A DNA stretch of 7,400 nucleotides from positions 1-7,400 of the forward strand of contig CAIMVB010000400.1 in assembly GCA_903844785.1 (NCBI GenBank), read 5' to 3'. This document shows positions 1 through 5,798 of this stretch, piece after piece (within the stretch, counting starts at the first letter, position 1; every line of letters starts with the position of its first letter). Both the position numbers and the translations under genes were made by a program. The notes under the pieces were generated by a model. It was not told the origin of the DNA. It did not search any database and worked only from the letters and a program-made list of their open reading frames with translations. Source of the DNA: an uncultured Rhodospirillales bacterium. Lineage in GTDB: Bacteria; Pseudomonadota; Alphaproteobacteria; Acetobacterales; Acetobacteraceae.

Positions 1-132
1 ACGCGCAAGGATATTGTGCGCATCCCGCCAGCGCTGCGCACAGGCATTCAGGTGGTGAGCATTGCGCTCGCCTGGGATGACCCCGCCGCCATTGATGCAT
101 TGCTGGACAAGGCTTTAGCCGCAAAAGCTTGA
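1..132 (+). CDS. lpxK: Tetraacyldisaccharide 4'-kinase (LpxK), C-terminal end only
   Basis: Only the last 43 codons are in the window, ending in TGA at 130-132. The fragment opens with T-R-K-D-I-V-R-I-P-P and ends with W-D-D-P-A-A-I-D-A-L-L. This fits the LpxK C-terminus, where a T-x-K-D-x-V-R-L-P segment is followed by a short strand and an acidic 'aaLdaLL' helix. LpxK phosphorylates the 4' position of the lipid A disaccharide precursor at the inner membrane, using ATP. The familiar 'TEKD' reads 'TRKD' here; my impression is that this position varies among alphaproteobacterial LpxKs, so I do not read it as inactivation. The catalytic P-loop lies outside the window, so identification rests on a short tail. 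The stop codon overlaps the -35-like element of the next gene. Confidence 0.72.
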   Translation, partial: TRKDIVRIPPALRTGIQVVSIALAWDDPAAIDALLDKALAAKA

Positions 133-154
133 AAAACCGTCCGGACGGTATAGT
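129..154 (+). promoter_or_regulatory. Candidate promoter of the tetR-devBCA operon
   Basis: A TTGAAA hexamer (129-134) overlaps the lpxK stop codon, and TATAGT lies at 149-154. The spacer is only 14 bp, shorter than the usual 16-18. Shifting the -10 to TAGTTA (151-156) gives 16 bp but a poorer hexamer. A start about 7 nt after TATAGT would fall near 161-163, essentially on the tetR ATG, so the message could be leaderless or nearly so. The promoter is inferred from hexamer similarity and from the palindrome lying between the elements. Confidence 0.4.
136..149. promoter_or_regulatory. Perfect 14-bp palindrome, probable TetR operator
   Basis: ACCGTCCGGACGGT equals its own reverse complement over all 14 positions. 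It sits 13 bp before the tetR start codon and between the -35-like and -10-like hexamers. TetR-family regulators typically bind such palindromes next to their own gene, so autorepression of the tetR-devBCA operon is the natural reading. That this particular protein binds here is inferred. Confidence 0.65.
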
Positions 155-156
155 TA

Positions 157-180
157 GGGGGCATGGACACCCATGCCCCC
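157..180 (+). other. Perfect 10-bp inverted repeat over the tetR ribosome binding site and start codon
   Basis: GGGGGCATGG (157-166) and CCATGCCCCC (171-180) are exact reverse complements separated by the four bases ACAC. In RNA this would form a very GC-rich stem that encloses the purine-rich Shine-Dalgarno stretch (about 156-161) and the ATG at 163-165. No T-run follows, so it does not look like an intrinsic terminator for lpxK. It could limit tetR initiation, or it could be a byproduct of a G-rich leader and a His-Ala-Pro codon run. Confidence 0.6.
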
Positions 181-732
181 GCAACAGATGCGCCAAGCCG
201 CATTCTGGATGCCGCTGAAAACCTGATTATCGCGCGCGGCGTTGCTGCCCTGACGCTGGAAGCCGCGGCGCGCGAGGCCGGGGTTTCCAAGGGCGGCTTG
301 CTGTATCACTTCGCCTCGAAGGAGGCGCTGTTGGAAGCGCTACTTGGCCGGCTTTCCGCTTTCATCGCTCAGGAATTCGCCGCTTGCGTCGCCGCTCAGC
401 CGGAAGGCAAGGGCCGCGTGGCGCGCGCCATGCTGGAATGGGGCTTTGGGCAGGGTGATCTGGCCTGCAATGAACGCCATGAGCGGGCCGGCGCGGTGTT
501 CCTGGCGGCCTTTCACCATGACCCAGCGCTGCTGGCGCCAATCCGTGCCGTGATTGCCGATATGCGCGCCGCTGTGGCGGCGGATGGTCTGCCGCTTGGG
601 CATGGTGCGGCCATTATGGCTGCGGGCGATGGGCTTTTCATGGCGCGGCTGTTCAGCCTTTACGCGCCAAGCGCGACCGAATTGACGGAAATGCGCGCGG
701 CACTTTCAGGACTTTTGGGGATTAAGTCATGA
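163..732 (+). CDS. TetR/AcrR-family transcriptional regulator
   Basis: A 189-residue protein of typical TetR length. The N-terminal DNA-binding domain spans roughly residues 12-58. The recognition region A39-G-V-S-K-G-G-L-L-Y-H-F-A-S-K-E-A-L-L57 is the standard TetR helix-turn-helix signature. Residues about 60-185 form the helical ligand-binding and dimerisation part, whose ligand cannot be told from sequence. The ATG at 163 is the first possible start after an in-frame stop at 151-153, and no other in-frame start lies near. The stop overlaps the next gene's ATG (ATGA, 729-732), so regulator and exporter are probably co-translated. A palindrome 13 bp upstream suggests autorepression, relieved by a molecule linked to the exporter's cargo (inferred). 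The family call is very secure; target and inducer are unknown. Confidence 0.95.
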   Translation: MDTHAPATDAPSRILDAAENLIIARGVAALTLEAAAREAGVSKGGLLYHFASKEALLEALLGRLSAFIAQEFAACVAAQPEGKGRVARAMLEWGFGQGDLACNERHERAGAVFLAAFHHDPALLAPIRAVIADMRAAVAADGLPLGHGAAIMAAGDGLFMARLFSLYAPSATELTEMRAALSGLLGIKS

Positions 733-1766
733 CCAAGCGCGGCAAGATCATCGCAGGCCTTTTGCTGATTGGCCTTGGCGGCGGGGCGTTTTGGCATTTT
801 CGCGCAAGTCCGCCACCACCGCCCGCCAATCCTCAGCCGGTGAATGCCGGCCCGATTGGCGTCGGCGCGCTGGGGCGCGTGGAACCGGCTTCGCGCATCA
901 GGCGCCTTAATCAGCCCGGTGGCATGGCGGTGACGCGGCTTGATCGGCTGCTGGTCGCCGAAGGTGCGGAAGTGACGCAGGGGCAATTGCTTGCCGAATT
1001 CGCTGATGCCGCCATGAAGGATGCGGCCGCCGCCCAAGGCGAAGCCGCGGTTACCGAAGCCACCGCCAATCTGGCCCGGCTGCGCGCTGCGGGCCGCCCT
1101 TCAGAGATTGAGGCCCAGCGCGCCCGCATTGAAGCCTTCATCGCGCAGGAGGAAATCGCAAAGCGCGATGCTGAGCGGGCGGAACGCCTGGTGCCGACCG
1201 GCGCGGGTGCGGCGGCGGTGGCGGAAAGAAGCCGCGCCATCGCCACGCGCCTGGCGTCTGAAAAGCGCGAAGCCATGGCGGCTTTGGATACGCTGCTGTC
1301 TTCCCGGCCTGAGGATATTGCGCTGGCGGAAGCGCGGCTGGCTGGTGTCCGCGCGGCGGCGGCCAAGGCGCTGGCGGATGCCGAATTGGCCCGTGTGCGC
1401 GCGCCGATTGCCGGGACCATTCTGCGGATTTTCGTCCGCCCCGGGGATCAGGTGGGCGCGGATGGCGTTTTGGAAATTGCTGATCTGTCACGCCTGGAAA
1501 TCGTGGCCGATGTCTATGAAACCGATCTGCCGCGCGTGCGCCTGGGTGCGCCGGCAGAAGTGGTGGTGCCTGGTGAAGCACAACGCTTCGCCGCCCAGGT
1601 AAGCGCCATTGGCTGGACTGTGCGGCGCCAAACCCAAGCGAGTAATGACCCGGTAGCGGCGGTGGATGCGCGCACCGTGGAAGTGCGCCTGAGTTTGGAT
1701 GAGGCCGGCACGGTGGCGCTACGGCGGCGGTCCAATATGCAGGTGCAAGTGGCGATCCGCCCGTGA
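729..1766 (+). CDS. devB: HlyD/DevB-type periplasmic membrane fusion (adaptor) protein of an ABC exporter
   Basis: A 345-residue adaptor expected to link the inner-membrane ABC pump to an outer-membrane channel. A single N-terminal membrane anchor (about residues 6-23) follows the basic start MTKRGK. Next comes a proline-rich spacer (28-37), then G-V-G-A-L-G-R-V-E-P (44-53), typical of the first half of the lipoyl domain in DevB proteins. Residues about 95-222 are Ala/Glu/Arg-rich helices forming the coiled-coil hairpin, with a likely turn near V155-P-T-G. The second lipoyl half is V223-R-A-P-I-A-G-T-I-L, with R-P-G-D-Q at 237-241. A beta-barrel region follows to the end. The start overlaps the tetR stop by 4 bases (ATGA), and the devC start overlaps this stop. 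The symbol is a family name taken from cyanobacterial DevBCA; the substrate here is unknown. No TolC-like gene is in the window. Confidence 0.88.
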   Translation: MTKRGKIIAGLLLIGLGGGAFWHFRASPPPPPANPQPVNAGPIGVGALGRVEPASRIRRLNQPGGMAVTRLDRLLVAEGAEVTQGQLLAEFADAAMKDAAAAQGEAAVTEATANLARLRAAGRPSEIEAQRARIEAFIAQEEIAKRDAERAERLVPTGAGAAAVAERSRAIATRLASEKREAMAALDTLLSSRPEDIALAEARLAGVRAAAAKALADAELARVRAPIAGTILRIFVRPGDQVGADGVLEIADLSRLEIVADVYETDLPRVRLGAPAEVVVPGEAQRFAAQVSAIGWTVRRQTQASNDPVAAVDARTVEVRLSLDEAGTVALRRRSNMQVQVAIRP

Positions 1767-3010
1767 ATGCGCTGACTGACAATCTGCGGGCGCTGCCCGG
1801 GGCTTCCGCGCCCGCGCCGCAGGGCAAGGGCAGCGTTTCGCTGCTTGATTGGTTCCTGCTGCCCGCACGTTTGGCAGCGCGGCAGCTTTTCTTTGAACGC
1901 GCAAGGCTTTTTTCGGCCATTGCGGGCGTGATGTTCGCCGCCGTGCTGGTTTTCATGCAACTCGGCTTTCGTGCCGCGCTGTTTGATAGCGCGACCCGGC
2001 TTTACGCCGCGATGCAGGCGGAACTTTTTCTGATGAATCCGCTGACCATGGCAAGCTTCCGGCCCGAAGCCATGCCGCGTATTCGCGCGCATCAGGCACT
2101 TGCACTGCCCGAAGTGGCGCAAGCTGTGCCGGTTTATCTGACGCAGGCCGCCTGGCGCAGCCCGGAAACAGGGGCCAAGCGGGCCATTCAATTGATCGGC
2201 TTTGATGTTGAAGCCGGCGCCATGCGCTTTGAAGGGCTGGACAATATTTCAGATGCGCTGCGGCAAGTGGATGCGGTGGGGTTTGACGTTCGCTCCCGCC
2301 CGGAATTCGGTGATGTTGCCAAGAAACTTGCTGAAGCTGGACCATTTGAGGTGCAGATCGGCAATCGCATGATGCGCATTGTGGGTACGGTGGAAATCGG
2401 TCCTTCCTTCGGCGCCGATGGCAATCTGGTGATGAGTGAGGTGAATTTTCGTCGTGTGGTGCGCGGGCGCGATCCGGCAAATGTTGATCTGATTGCCATT
2501 CGTCTTGTACCGGGCGCCGATATCCAAGCCGCCAAGGCAAGGCTTAAGGCGTTATTGCCAGGCGATGTGCTGGTGCTGACGCAGCCCGAATTGGTGGCGC
2601 ATGAACGCCATTACTGGGAAACCGCCACGGCTATCGGCTTCATTTTCGGCTTTGGCAGCATCATGGGGCTGATTGTTGGCATGGTGATTGTCTATCAGAT
2701 CCTGTTCAGCGATATCGCCAATCACTTGCGCGAATACGCAACAATGAAGGCGATTGGCTATTCAAATTTCTACCTTGCCCGCGTGGTCATGGCATCCGCC
2801 CTGATCCTTGCGGTGCTTGGTTTTGTGCCGGGCTTTCTTGTTTCCATCTGGATGTATGATTTCGTCGGCGCCGCTACCTTCCTGCCGCTGGGCATGACCT
2901 TGGATCGCGGCGTTACCGTTTTTCTGATGATTTTCGGCATGTGCGCTTTGGCTGGCCTGCTTGCCATGCGTAAGCTCCGTGATGCCAATCCGGCCGATAT
3001 GTTCGCCTGA
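1763..3010 (+). CDS. devC: DevC-type ABC exporter permease (MacB/FtsX-like fold)
   Basis: A 415-residue inner-membrane subunit. Landmarks that agree with the DevC family include F64-M-Q-L-G-F-R-A-A-L-F-D-S-A-T-R-L80, R179-P-E-F-G183, S215-F-G-A-D-G-N-L222, H283-Y-W-E-T-A-T-A-I-G-F-I-F295, Y311-Q-I-L, E324-Y-A-T-M-K-A-I-G-Y333 and the ending A401-M-R-K-L-R-D-A-N-P-A-D-M-F. The layout is one membrane helix (about 50-70), a large periplasmic domain (about 75-285), then three helices (about 290-313, 340-365, 383-403). It starts at GTG 1763, overlapping the devB stop as GTGA. No alternative in-frame start was found nearby, although the first 25 or so residues (Ala/Pro-rich) make it slightly longer than the usual 385-390. 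Its stop shares one base with the devA ATG (TGATG). In Anabaena, DevBCA exports heterocyst glycolipids; the cargo here is not known. Confidence 0.92.
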   Translation: MNALTDNLRALPGASAPAPQGKGSVSLLDWFLLPARLAARQLFFERARLFSAIAGVMFAAVLVFMQLGFRAALFDSATRLYAAMQAELFLMNPLTMASFRPEAMPRIRAHQALALPEVAQAVPVYLTQAAWRSPETGAKRAIQLIGFDVEAGAMRFEGLDNISDALRQVDAVGFDVRSRPEFGDVAKKLAEAGPFEVQIGNRMMRIVGTVEIGPSFGADGNLVMSEVNFRRVVRGRDPANVDLIAIRLVPGADIQAAKARLKALLPGDVLVLTQPELVAHERHYWETATAIGFIFGFGSIMGLIVGMVIVYQILFSDIANHLREYATMKAIGYSNFYLARVVMASALILAVLGFVPGFLVSIWMYDFVGAATFLPLGMTLDRGVTVFLMIFGMCALAGLLAMRKLRDANPADMFA

Positions 3011-3693
3011 TGCTGAACGACCCCATTCGGATTGAAGCGCTGAACTACGCCTATGGTGAAGGCGAATTGCGCCGGCCCGTGCTGCGTGATGTTAAATTGC
3101 AGGTGGGCATCGGTGAGGTGCTGTTGCTGACTGGCCCATCTGGTTCCGGCAAGACCACTTTGCTGACGTTGATTGGCGCGCTGCGCGCCATGCAGGAAGG
3201 TTCCTGCCAGGTTTTAGGGCAGGAGTTATTCGGTGCTTCGGAAAGGGCGCGTGTTTCGCTCCGCCAGCGCATTGGCTTCATTTTCCAGAACCATAATCTA
3301 CTGGGCGCGCTGACCGCGCGGCAGAATGTGGCCATGGCCCTGGAAGTGACCGCGCATTACCCGGAAACCGAACGCCTGGCCCGCGCGGGGGAAATGCTGG
3401 CCGCCGTTGGCTTGGCCGACCATGCGGACCGCCTGCCTGCCAAGCTTTCCGGCGGGCAACGCCAGCGCGTGGCGATTGCCCGCGCCCTGGTGGGGAAGCC
3501 CGGCCTGGTGCTGGCCGATGAACCCACTGCTGCGCTGGACAAGGTCTCGGGTGCTGAAGTCGCCCATTTGCTGCGGGATTTGGCCAAATCCCGTGGCGTT
3601 CCGATTTTGATGGTGACGCATGACCCGCGCATTCTGGATATCGCGGATCGGGTGGTCAGCATGGAAGACGGGCGTATCGTGGAGAAAATGTAA
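3010..3693 (+). CDS. devA: DevA/LolD-type ABC exporter ATP-binding protein
   Basis: A 227-residue single-domain ATPase with every ABC motif intact: Walker A G42-P-S-G-S-G-K-T49, Q-loop Q93, signature L146-S-G-G-Q150, Walker B L166-V-L-A-D-E171 followed by P-T-A-A-L-D, and switch histidine H204 in V-T-H-D. Length and spacing match the MacB/LolD/DevA group that powers MacB-type permeases, so it should drive the DevC-like subunit encoded immediately upstream. The ATG at 3010 overlaps the devC stop (TGATG), indicating translational coupling. It is the last gene of the operon. After the TAA at 3691-3693 there is no convincing terminator, only a weak 5-bp inverted repeat (3693-3708), so some read-through toward the next gene is possible. 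Assignment to the DevA branch relies on the DevC-like partner. Confidence 0.95.
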   Translation: MLNDPIRIEALNYAYGEGELRRPVLRDVKLQVGIGEVLLLTGPSGSGKTTLLTLIGALRAMQEGSCQVLGQELFGASERARVSLRQRIGFIFQNHNLLGALTARQNVAMALEVTAHYPETERLARAGEMLAAVGLADHADRLPAKLSGGQRQRVAIARALVGKPGLVLADEPTAALDKVSGAEVAHLLRDLAKSRGVPILMVTHDPRILDIADRVVSMEDGRIVEKM

Positions 3694-3720
3694 TCTCTTG
3701 GCTGAGATGCGGGCTTTTGG

Positions 3721-3749
3721 TTGACATTGCCGTGATGCGGCGGTGACAT
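3721..3749 (+). promoter_or_regulatory. Candidate promoter for the amino-acid-binding protein gene
   Basis: A perfect TTGACA (3721-3726) lies in the 86-bp gap after devA. With a 17-bp spacer the -10 would be TGACAT (3744-3749), which keeps the first T and the last A-T but is weak. A promoter here makes sense, because the gene has its own ribosome binding site and a different function from the exporter operon. The start site is not determined by sequence alone. Confidence 0.4.
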
Positions 3750-3756
3750 GGGTGAT
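3722..3756. repeat. Imperfect direct repeat upstream of the binding-protein gene
   Basis: TGACAT occurs at 3722-3727 and again at 3744-3749, exactly 22 bp apart. Each copy is followed by GTGAT (3732-3736 and 3752-3756). A two-turn spacing is what tandem regulator half-sites show, but the copies overlap the -35 and -10 candidates, and such short motifs can recur by chance. Confidence 0.35.
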
Positions 3757-3763
3757 CTTCAAC

Positions 3764-3773
3764 AGGAAAGAGG
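3764..3773 (+). promoter_or_regulatory. Ribosome binding site fixing the ATG at 3780
   Basis: The purine run AGGAAAGAGG ends 6 bases before the ATG at 3780. This supports that start, which also places a proper signal peptide at the N-terminus. Confidence 0.75.
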
Positions 3774-3779
3774 CCCCCC

Positions 3780-4817
3780 ATGCGCAAAAACGGCTTTAAG
3801 GCCGCGCTCGCCGCAATTTTCGCGGCTTTCGCTGCCCCCGCTTTCGCCCAACCTTCCGCCAGCCCGACGCTTGATGCCATTAAGGCGCGCGGCACGCTGA
3901 ATTGTGGCGTCGGTACCGGCGTCGCCGGCTTTGCCCTGCCTGATAGCCGGGGTGTTTGGCAGGGTTTGGATGCGGATCTCTGCCGCGGTTTGGCGGTGGC
4001 GATTTTCAACGATGCGTCAAAAGTGCGCTTCGTGCCGCTGTCATCCTCCACACGTTTCACCGCTTTGGGATCGGGTGAGGTTGATGTGCTGTTCCGCACC
4101 TCTACCCAGACCATGCTCCGCGACACCACGCTCGGGCTTCGCCACGTCACTACCTATTTCTATGATGGCCATGGCTTCATGGTGAAGGCGGATGCCGGGG
4201 TGCAAAAAGTCGCTGAAATGCGCGGCGCCACCATCTGCCTGATCCAGGGCACAACGAATGAACAGGTGACGGCGGATTACTTCCGCAGCATCAATACGCC
4301 CTTCCAGGCGGTGGTGTTTGAACGCACGGATCAGGCCGTGGCCGCGCTGCAGGCCGGACGTTGCGACAGCTTCGGTACCGATGCTTCCCAGCTTGCCGGC
4401 GTGCGGTCTTCCATGCCGAAGCCTGCCGATTGGTCCATCCTGCCGGAGCGTTTTTCCAAGGAACCTTACGGCGCCTATATCCGCCGTGGCGATGATCAAT
4501 GGTTCGATGTAGTTCGCTGGTACACCACGGCCATCATCGAAGCTGAGGAACAGGGCGTGACCCAAGCCAATGCGGAACAGATGCGCCGCACCAGCACCAA
4601 CCCCACTACGCGTAGGCTTTTGGGCGTGACGCCGGAACTTGGCCAATCGCTGAAACTGGATCCCGCCTGGGCCTATAATGTCGTGCGCGCTATCGGCAAT
4701 TATGGTGAGCTTTATGAGCGTACCATGGGCGATAAGAGCCAAGTGCAATTGCCGCGTGGCCCGAACCATCTTTGGACGACGCCGGGTGGCTTGATGTATG
4801 CGCTGCCGCTGCGCTGA
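3780..4817 (+). CDS. Periplasmic amino-acid-binding protein of an ABC importer (AapJ/BztA type)
   Basis: A 345-residue secreted solute-binding protein. Residues 1-23 form a signal peptide (basic MRKNGFK, Ala/Phe-rich core, A-F-A at 21-23 before Q24). Family landmarks are L40-N-C-G-V-G-T-G-V-A-G-F, G58-V-W-Q-G-L-D-A-D-L-C, T91-R-F-T-A-L, S98-G-E-V-D-V-L, R114-D-T-T-L-G-L, G157-T-T-N-E, G193-R-C-D-S-F-G-T-D and K227-E-P-Y-G. This is the AapJ/BztA line of general L-amino-acid importers. R92, R114 and D200 are plausible ligand contacts by analogy with related binding proteins. Cysteines 42, 68, 153 and 195 are placed so that 42-68 and 153-195 could pair as disulfides. A promoter-like element, a strong ribosome site and its own terminator suggest a single-gene unit. 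No AapQMP-like genes adjoin, so it probably serves a transporter encoded elsewhere. Ligand range is uncertain. Confidence 0.92.
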   Translation: MRKNGFKAALAAIFAAFAAPAFAQPSASPTLDAIKARGTLNCGVGTGVAGFALPDSRGVWQGLDADLCRGLAVAIFNDASKVRFVPLSSSTRFTALGSGEVDVLFRTSTQTMLRDTTLGLRHVTTYFYDGHGFMVKADAGVQKVAEMRGATICLIQGTTNEQVTADYFRSINTPFQAVVFERTDQAVAALQAGRCDSFGTDASQLAGVRSSMPKPADWSILPERFSKEPYGAYIRRGDDQWFDVVRWYTTAIIEAEEQGVTQANAEQMRRTSTNPTTRRLLGVTPELGQSLKLDPAWAYNVVRAIGNYGELYERTMGDKSQVQLPRGPNHLWTTPGGLMYALPLR

Positions 4818-4843
4818 TTGGCGCTGGCAAGCCTGAATGAACT

Positions 4844-4873
4844 GGGGGGCCTTTCGGCCCCCCTTTTCGTTTC
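4844..4873 (+). terminator. Rho-independent terminator after the binding-protein gene
   Basis: GGGGGGCC (4844-4851) and GGCCCCCC (4856-4863) form a perfect 8-bp stem around a TTTC loop, followed by TTTTCGTTTC. It begins 26 bases after the stop codon. The T-run is on the right-hand side, so it mainly serves the plus strand. Read from the opposite strand, the stem is followed by a mixed sequence, making it at best a weak terminator for the converging minus-strand gene, whose stop codon lies in the T-rich tail. Confidence 0.9.
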
Positions 4874-5654
4874 AATCGTCGGAACGGCTGGGGCTGCCAG
4901 CCAGCACGCCGCCATCAATCACAATCGTCTGCCCGGTCATGAAAGACCCGGCGGCGGAGCCCAGGAACACGGCGGCGCCGGCGATTTCATCAGGCTCCCC
5001 AATGCGCTTGAGCGGTGTGTCCTTGGTGCGCTTGGCGTAGATCCCCGGGTCTTCCCACAGCGCGCGGGCGAAATCCGTCCGCACCAGGCCGGGGGCGATG
5101 GCATTGGCGCGCACATTCTTGGGCCCCCATTCCACGGCAAGGTTCCGCACTAATTGCATATCGGCTGCCTTGGAAATGGCATAGGCGCCCAGCACCGGGG
5201 AGCCCCGGAAGCCGCCGATGGAGGAGATGATGATGATGGAACCGCCGCCGCGTTCCGCCATCCCCGGCGCGGTCATGTGGGACAGCCACAGGTTGGATTT
5301 GATGTTGGACGCCATGATCTTATCAAAAATCTCATCCGGCATGGTCACGGCGGGGCCGAAATGCGGGTTGATGGCGGCATTGCAGACCATGATATCCACC
5401 TGGCCCCAGGCGGCGATGGTTTGGTCAATCAGCGCCTGACACTCATTCTTGCGCCCGATATTGCAGGCGATTGCCATGGCCTGCCCGCCCTTGGCCTTGA
5501 TGGCATCCACCACTTCCTGGCAGGCATCAATTTTGCGGGATGAAACCACCACCTTGGCGCCTTGTTCGGCCATTCTTTCGCAAATGGCGCGGCCAATGCC
5601 GCGGCTGCCGCCGGTAACCACGGCCACCTTGCCGGTCAGATCAAATAGGGACAT
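4872..5654 (-). CDS. Short-chain dehydrogenase/reductase (classical SDR), probably NADP(H)-dependent
   Basis: A 260-residue cytoplasmic oxidoreductase of usual classical SDR length. The cofactor motif is T14-G-G-S-R-G-I-G21. Arg18 before the second glycine, with Arg40 at the end of strand 2, favours NADP(H). Other landmarks are N92-A-A (usually N-A-G), N117, S145, Y158 and K162 of Y-A-I-S-K, giving the complete Asn-Ser-Tyr-Lys tetrad. P188-G and a C-terminal G241-Q-T-I-V-I-D-G-G are also normal. The frame is open far upstream, but the ATG at 5654 is chosen because AGGAGG sits 6 bases before it and the protein then begins with the standard M-S-L-F-D-L-T-G-K-V. The substrate cannot be read from sequence. 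It is divergent from a fatty-acid oxidation gene, so an acyl or hydroxyacyl compound is possible, but that is context only. Confidence 0.92.
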   Translation of the reverse strand: MSLFDLTGKVAVVTGGSRGIGRAICERMAEQGAKVVVSSRKIDACQEVVDAIKAKGGQAMAIACNIGRKNECQALIDQTIAAWGQVDIMVCNAAINPHFGPAVTMPDEIFDKIMASNIKSNLWLSHMTAPGMAERGGGSIIIISSIGGFRGSPVLGAYAISKAADMQLVRNLAVEWGPKNVRANAIAPGLVRTDFARALWEDPGIYAKRTKDTPLKRIGEPDEIAGAAVFLGSAAGSFMTGQTIVIDGGVLAGSPSRSDD

Positions 5655-5658
5655 GCGC

Positions 5659-5666
5659 TTCCTCCT
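5659..5666 (-). promoter_or_regulatory. Shine-Dalgarno site deciding the SDR start
   Basis: On the minus strand this reads AGGAGGAA, with AGGAGG ending 6 bases before the ATG at 5654. It is the clearest ribosome site in the window and rejects the longer upstream-extended reading of the same frame. Confidence 0.88.
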
Positions 5667-5753
5667 GTTAGCCTGTTCCTGGGCAGCGCAGCATGACCGG
5701 CGCTTTCTCGCAACCGGGTGCTTGCCCTCGGGCGCAGAGTGCCTGAGACTACC

Positions 5754-5783
5754 TCCAAAGGGGCGCTTGAGGCCCCGTTTGGA
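5754..5783. other. Bulged hairpin in the divergent SDR / fatty-oxidation gap
   Basis: TCCAAAGGGGC (5754-5764) pairs with GCCCC (5772-5776) and TTTGGA (5778-5783), leaving one unpaired G at 5777 and a 7-base loop. The 11-bp stem ends one base before the purine-rich ribosome site of the plus-strand gene. No T-run follows on either strand. It could be a 5'-leader structure or an imperfect palindromic operator for either divergent gene. No convincing -35/-10 pair was seen in the rest of this 144-bp gap. Confidence 0.5.
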
Positions 5784-5784
5784 T

Positions 5785-5794
5785 GAGGGAGAGG
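5785..5794 (+). promoter_or_regulatory. Ribosome binding site supporting a TTG start
   Basis: The purine run GAGGGAGAGG is placed 4-7 bases (depending on the register) before the TTG at 5799. The later ATG at 5832 has no comparable site in front of it. Confidence 0.6.
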
Positions 5795-5798
5795 CGCT

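Noticed and set aside
157..180. The GGGGGCATGG hairpin as an intrinsic terminator of lpxK
   Set aside because: The stem is followed by GCAACAGATG with no T-rich tail, and it lies across the start codon of the next gene.
1138..1956. 272-residue minus-strand open frame opposite devB/devC
   Set aside because: It is rich in Pro, Arg and Ala with no recognisable domain, and lies entirely opposite two genes with clear family motifs. This is typical of antisense frames in GC-rich DNA.
3693..3708. ATCTC...GAGAT inverted repeat after devA as a terminator
   Set aside because: Only 5 bp of mostly weak pairing, a 6-base loop and no T-run immediately after it, so it is not convincing as a terminator.
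4041..4769. 242-residue minus-strand open frame opposite the amino-acid-binding protein gene
   Set aside because: No family motif or convincing ribosome site was seen, and the opposite strand encodes a complete, well-conserved binding protein.
4818..5153. Plus-strand open frame of 111 residues directly after the binding-protein stop
   Set aside because: It runs through the terminator stem and then antisense to the SDR gene, with no ribosome site and no recognisable product.
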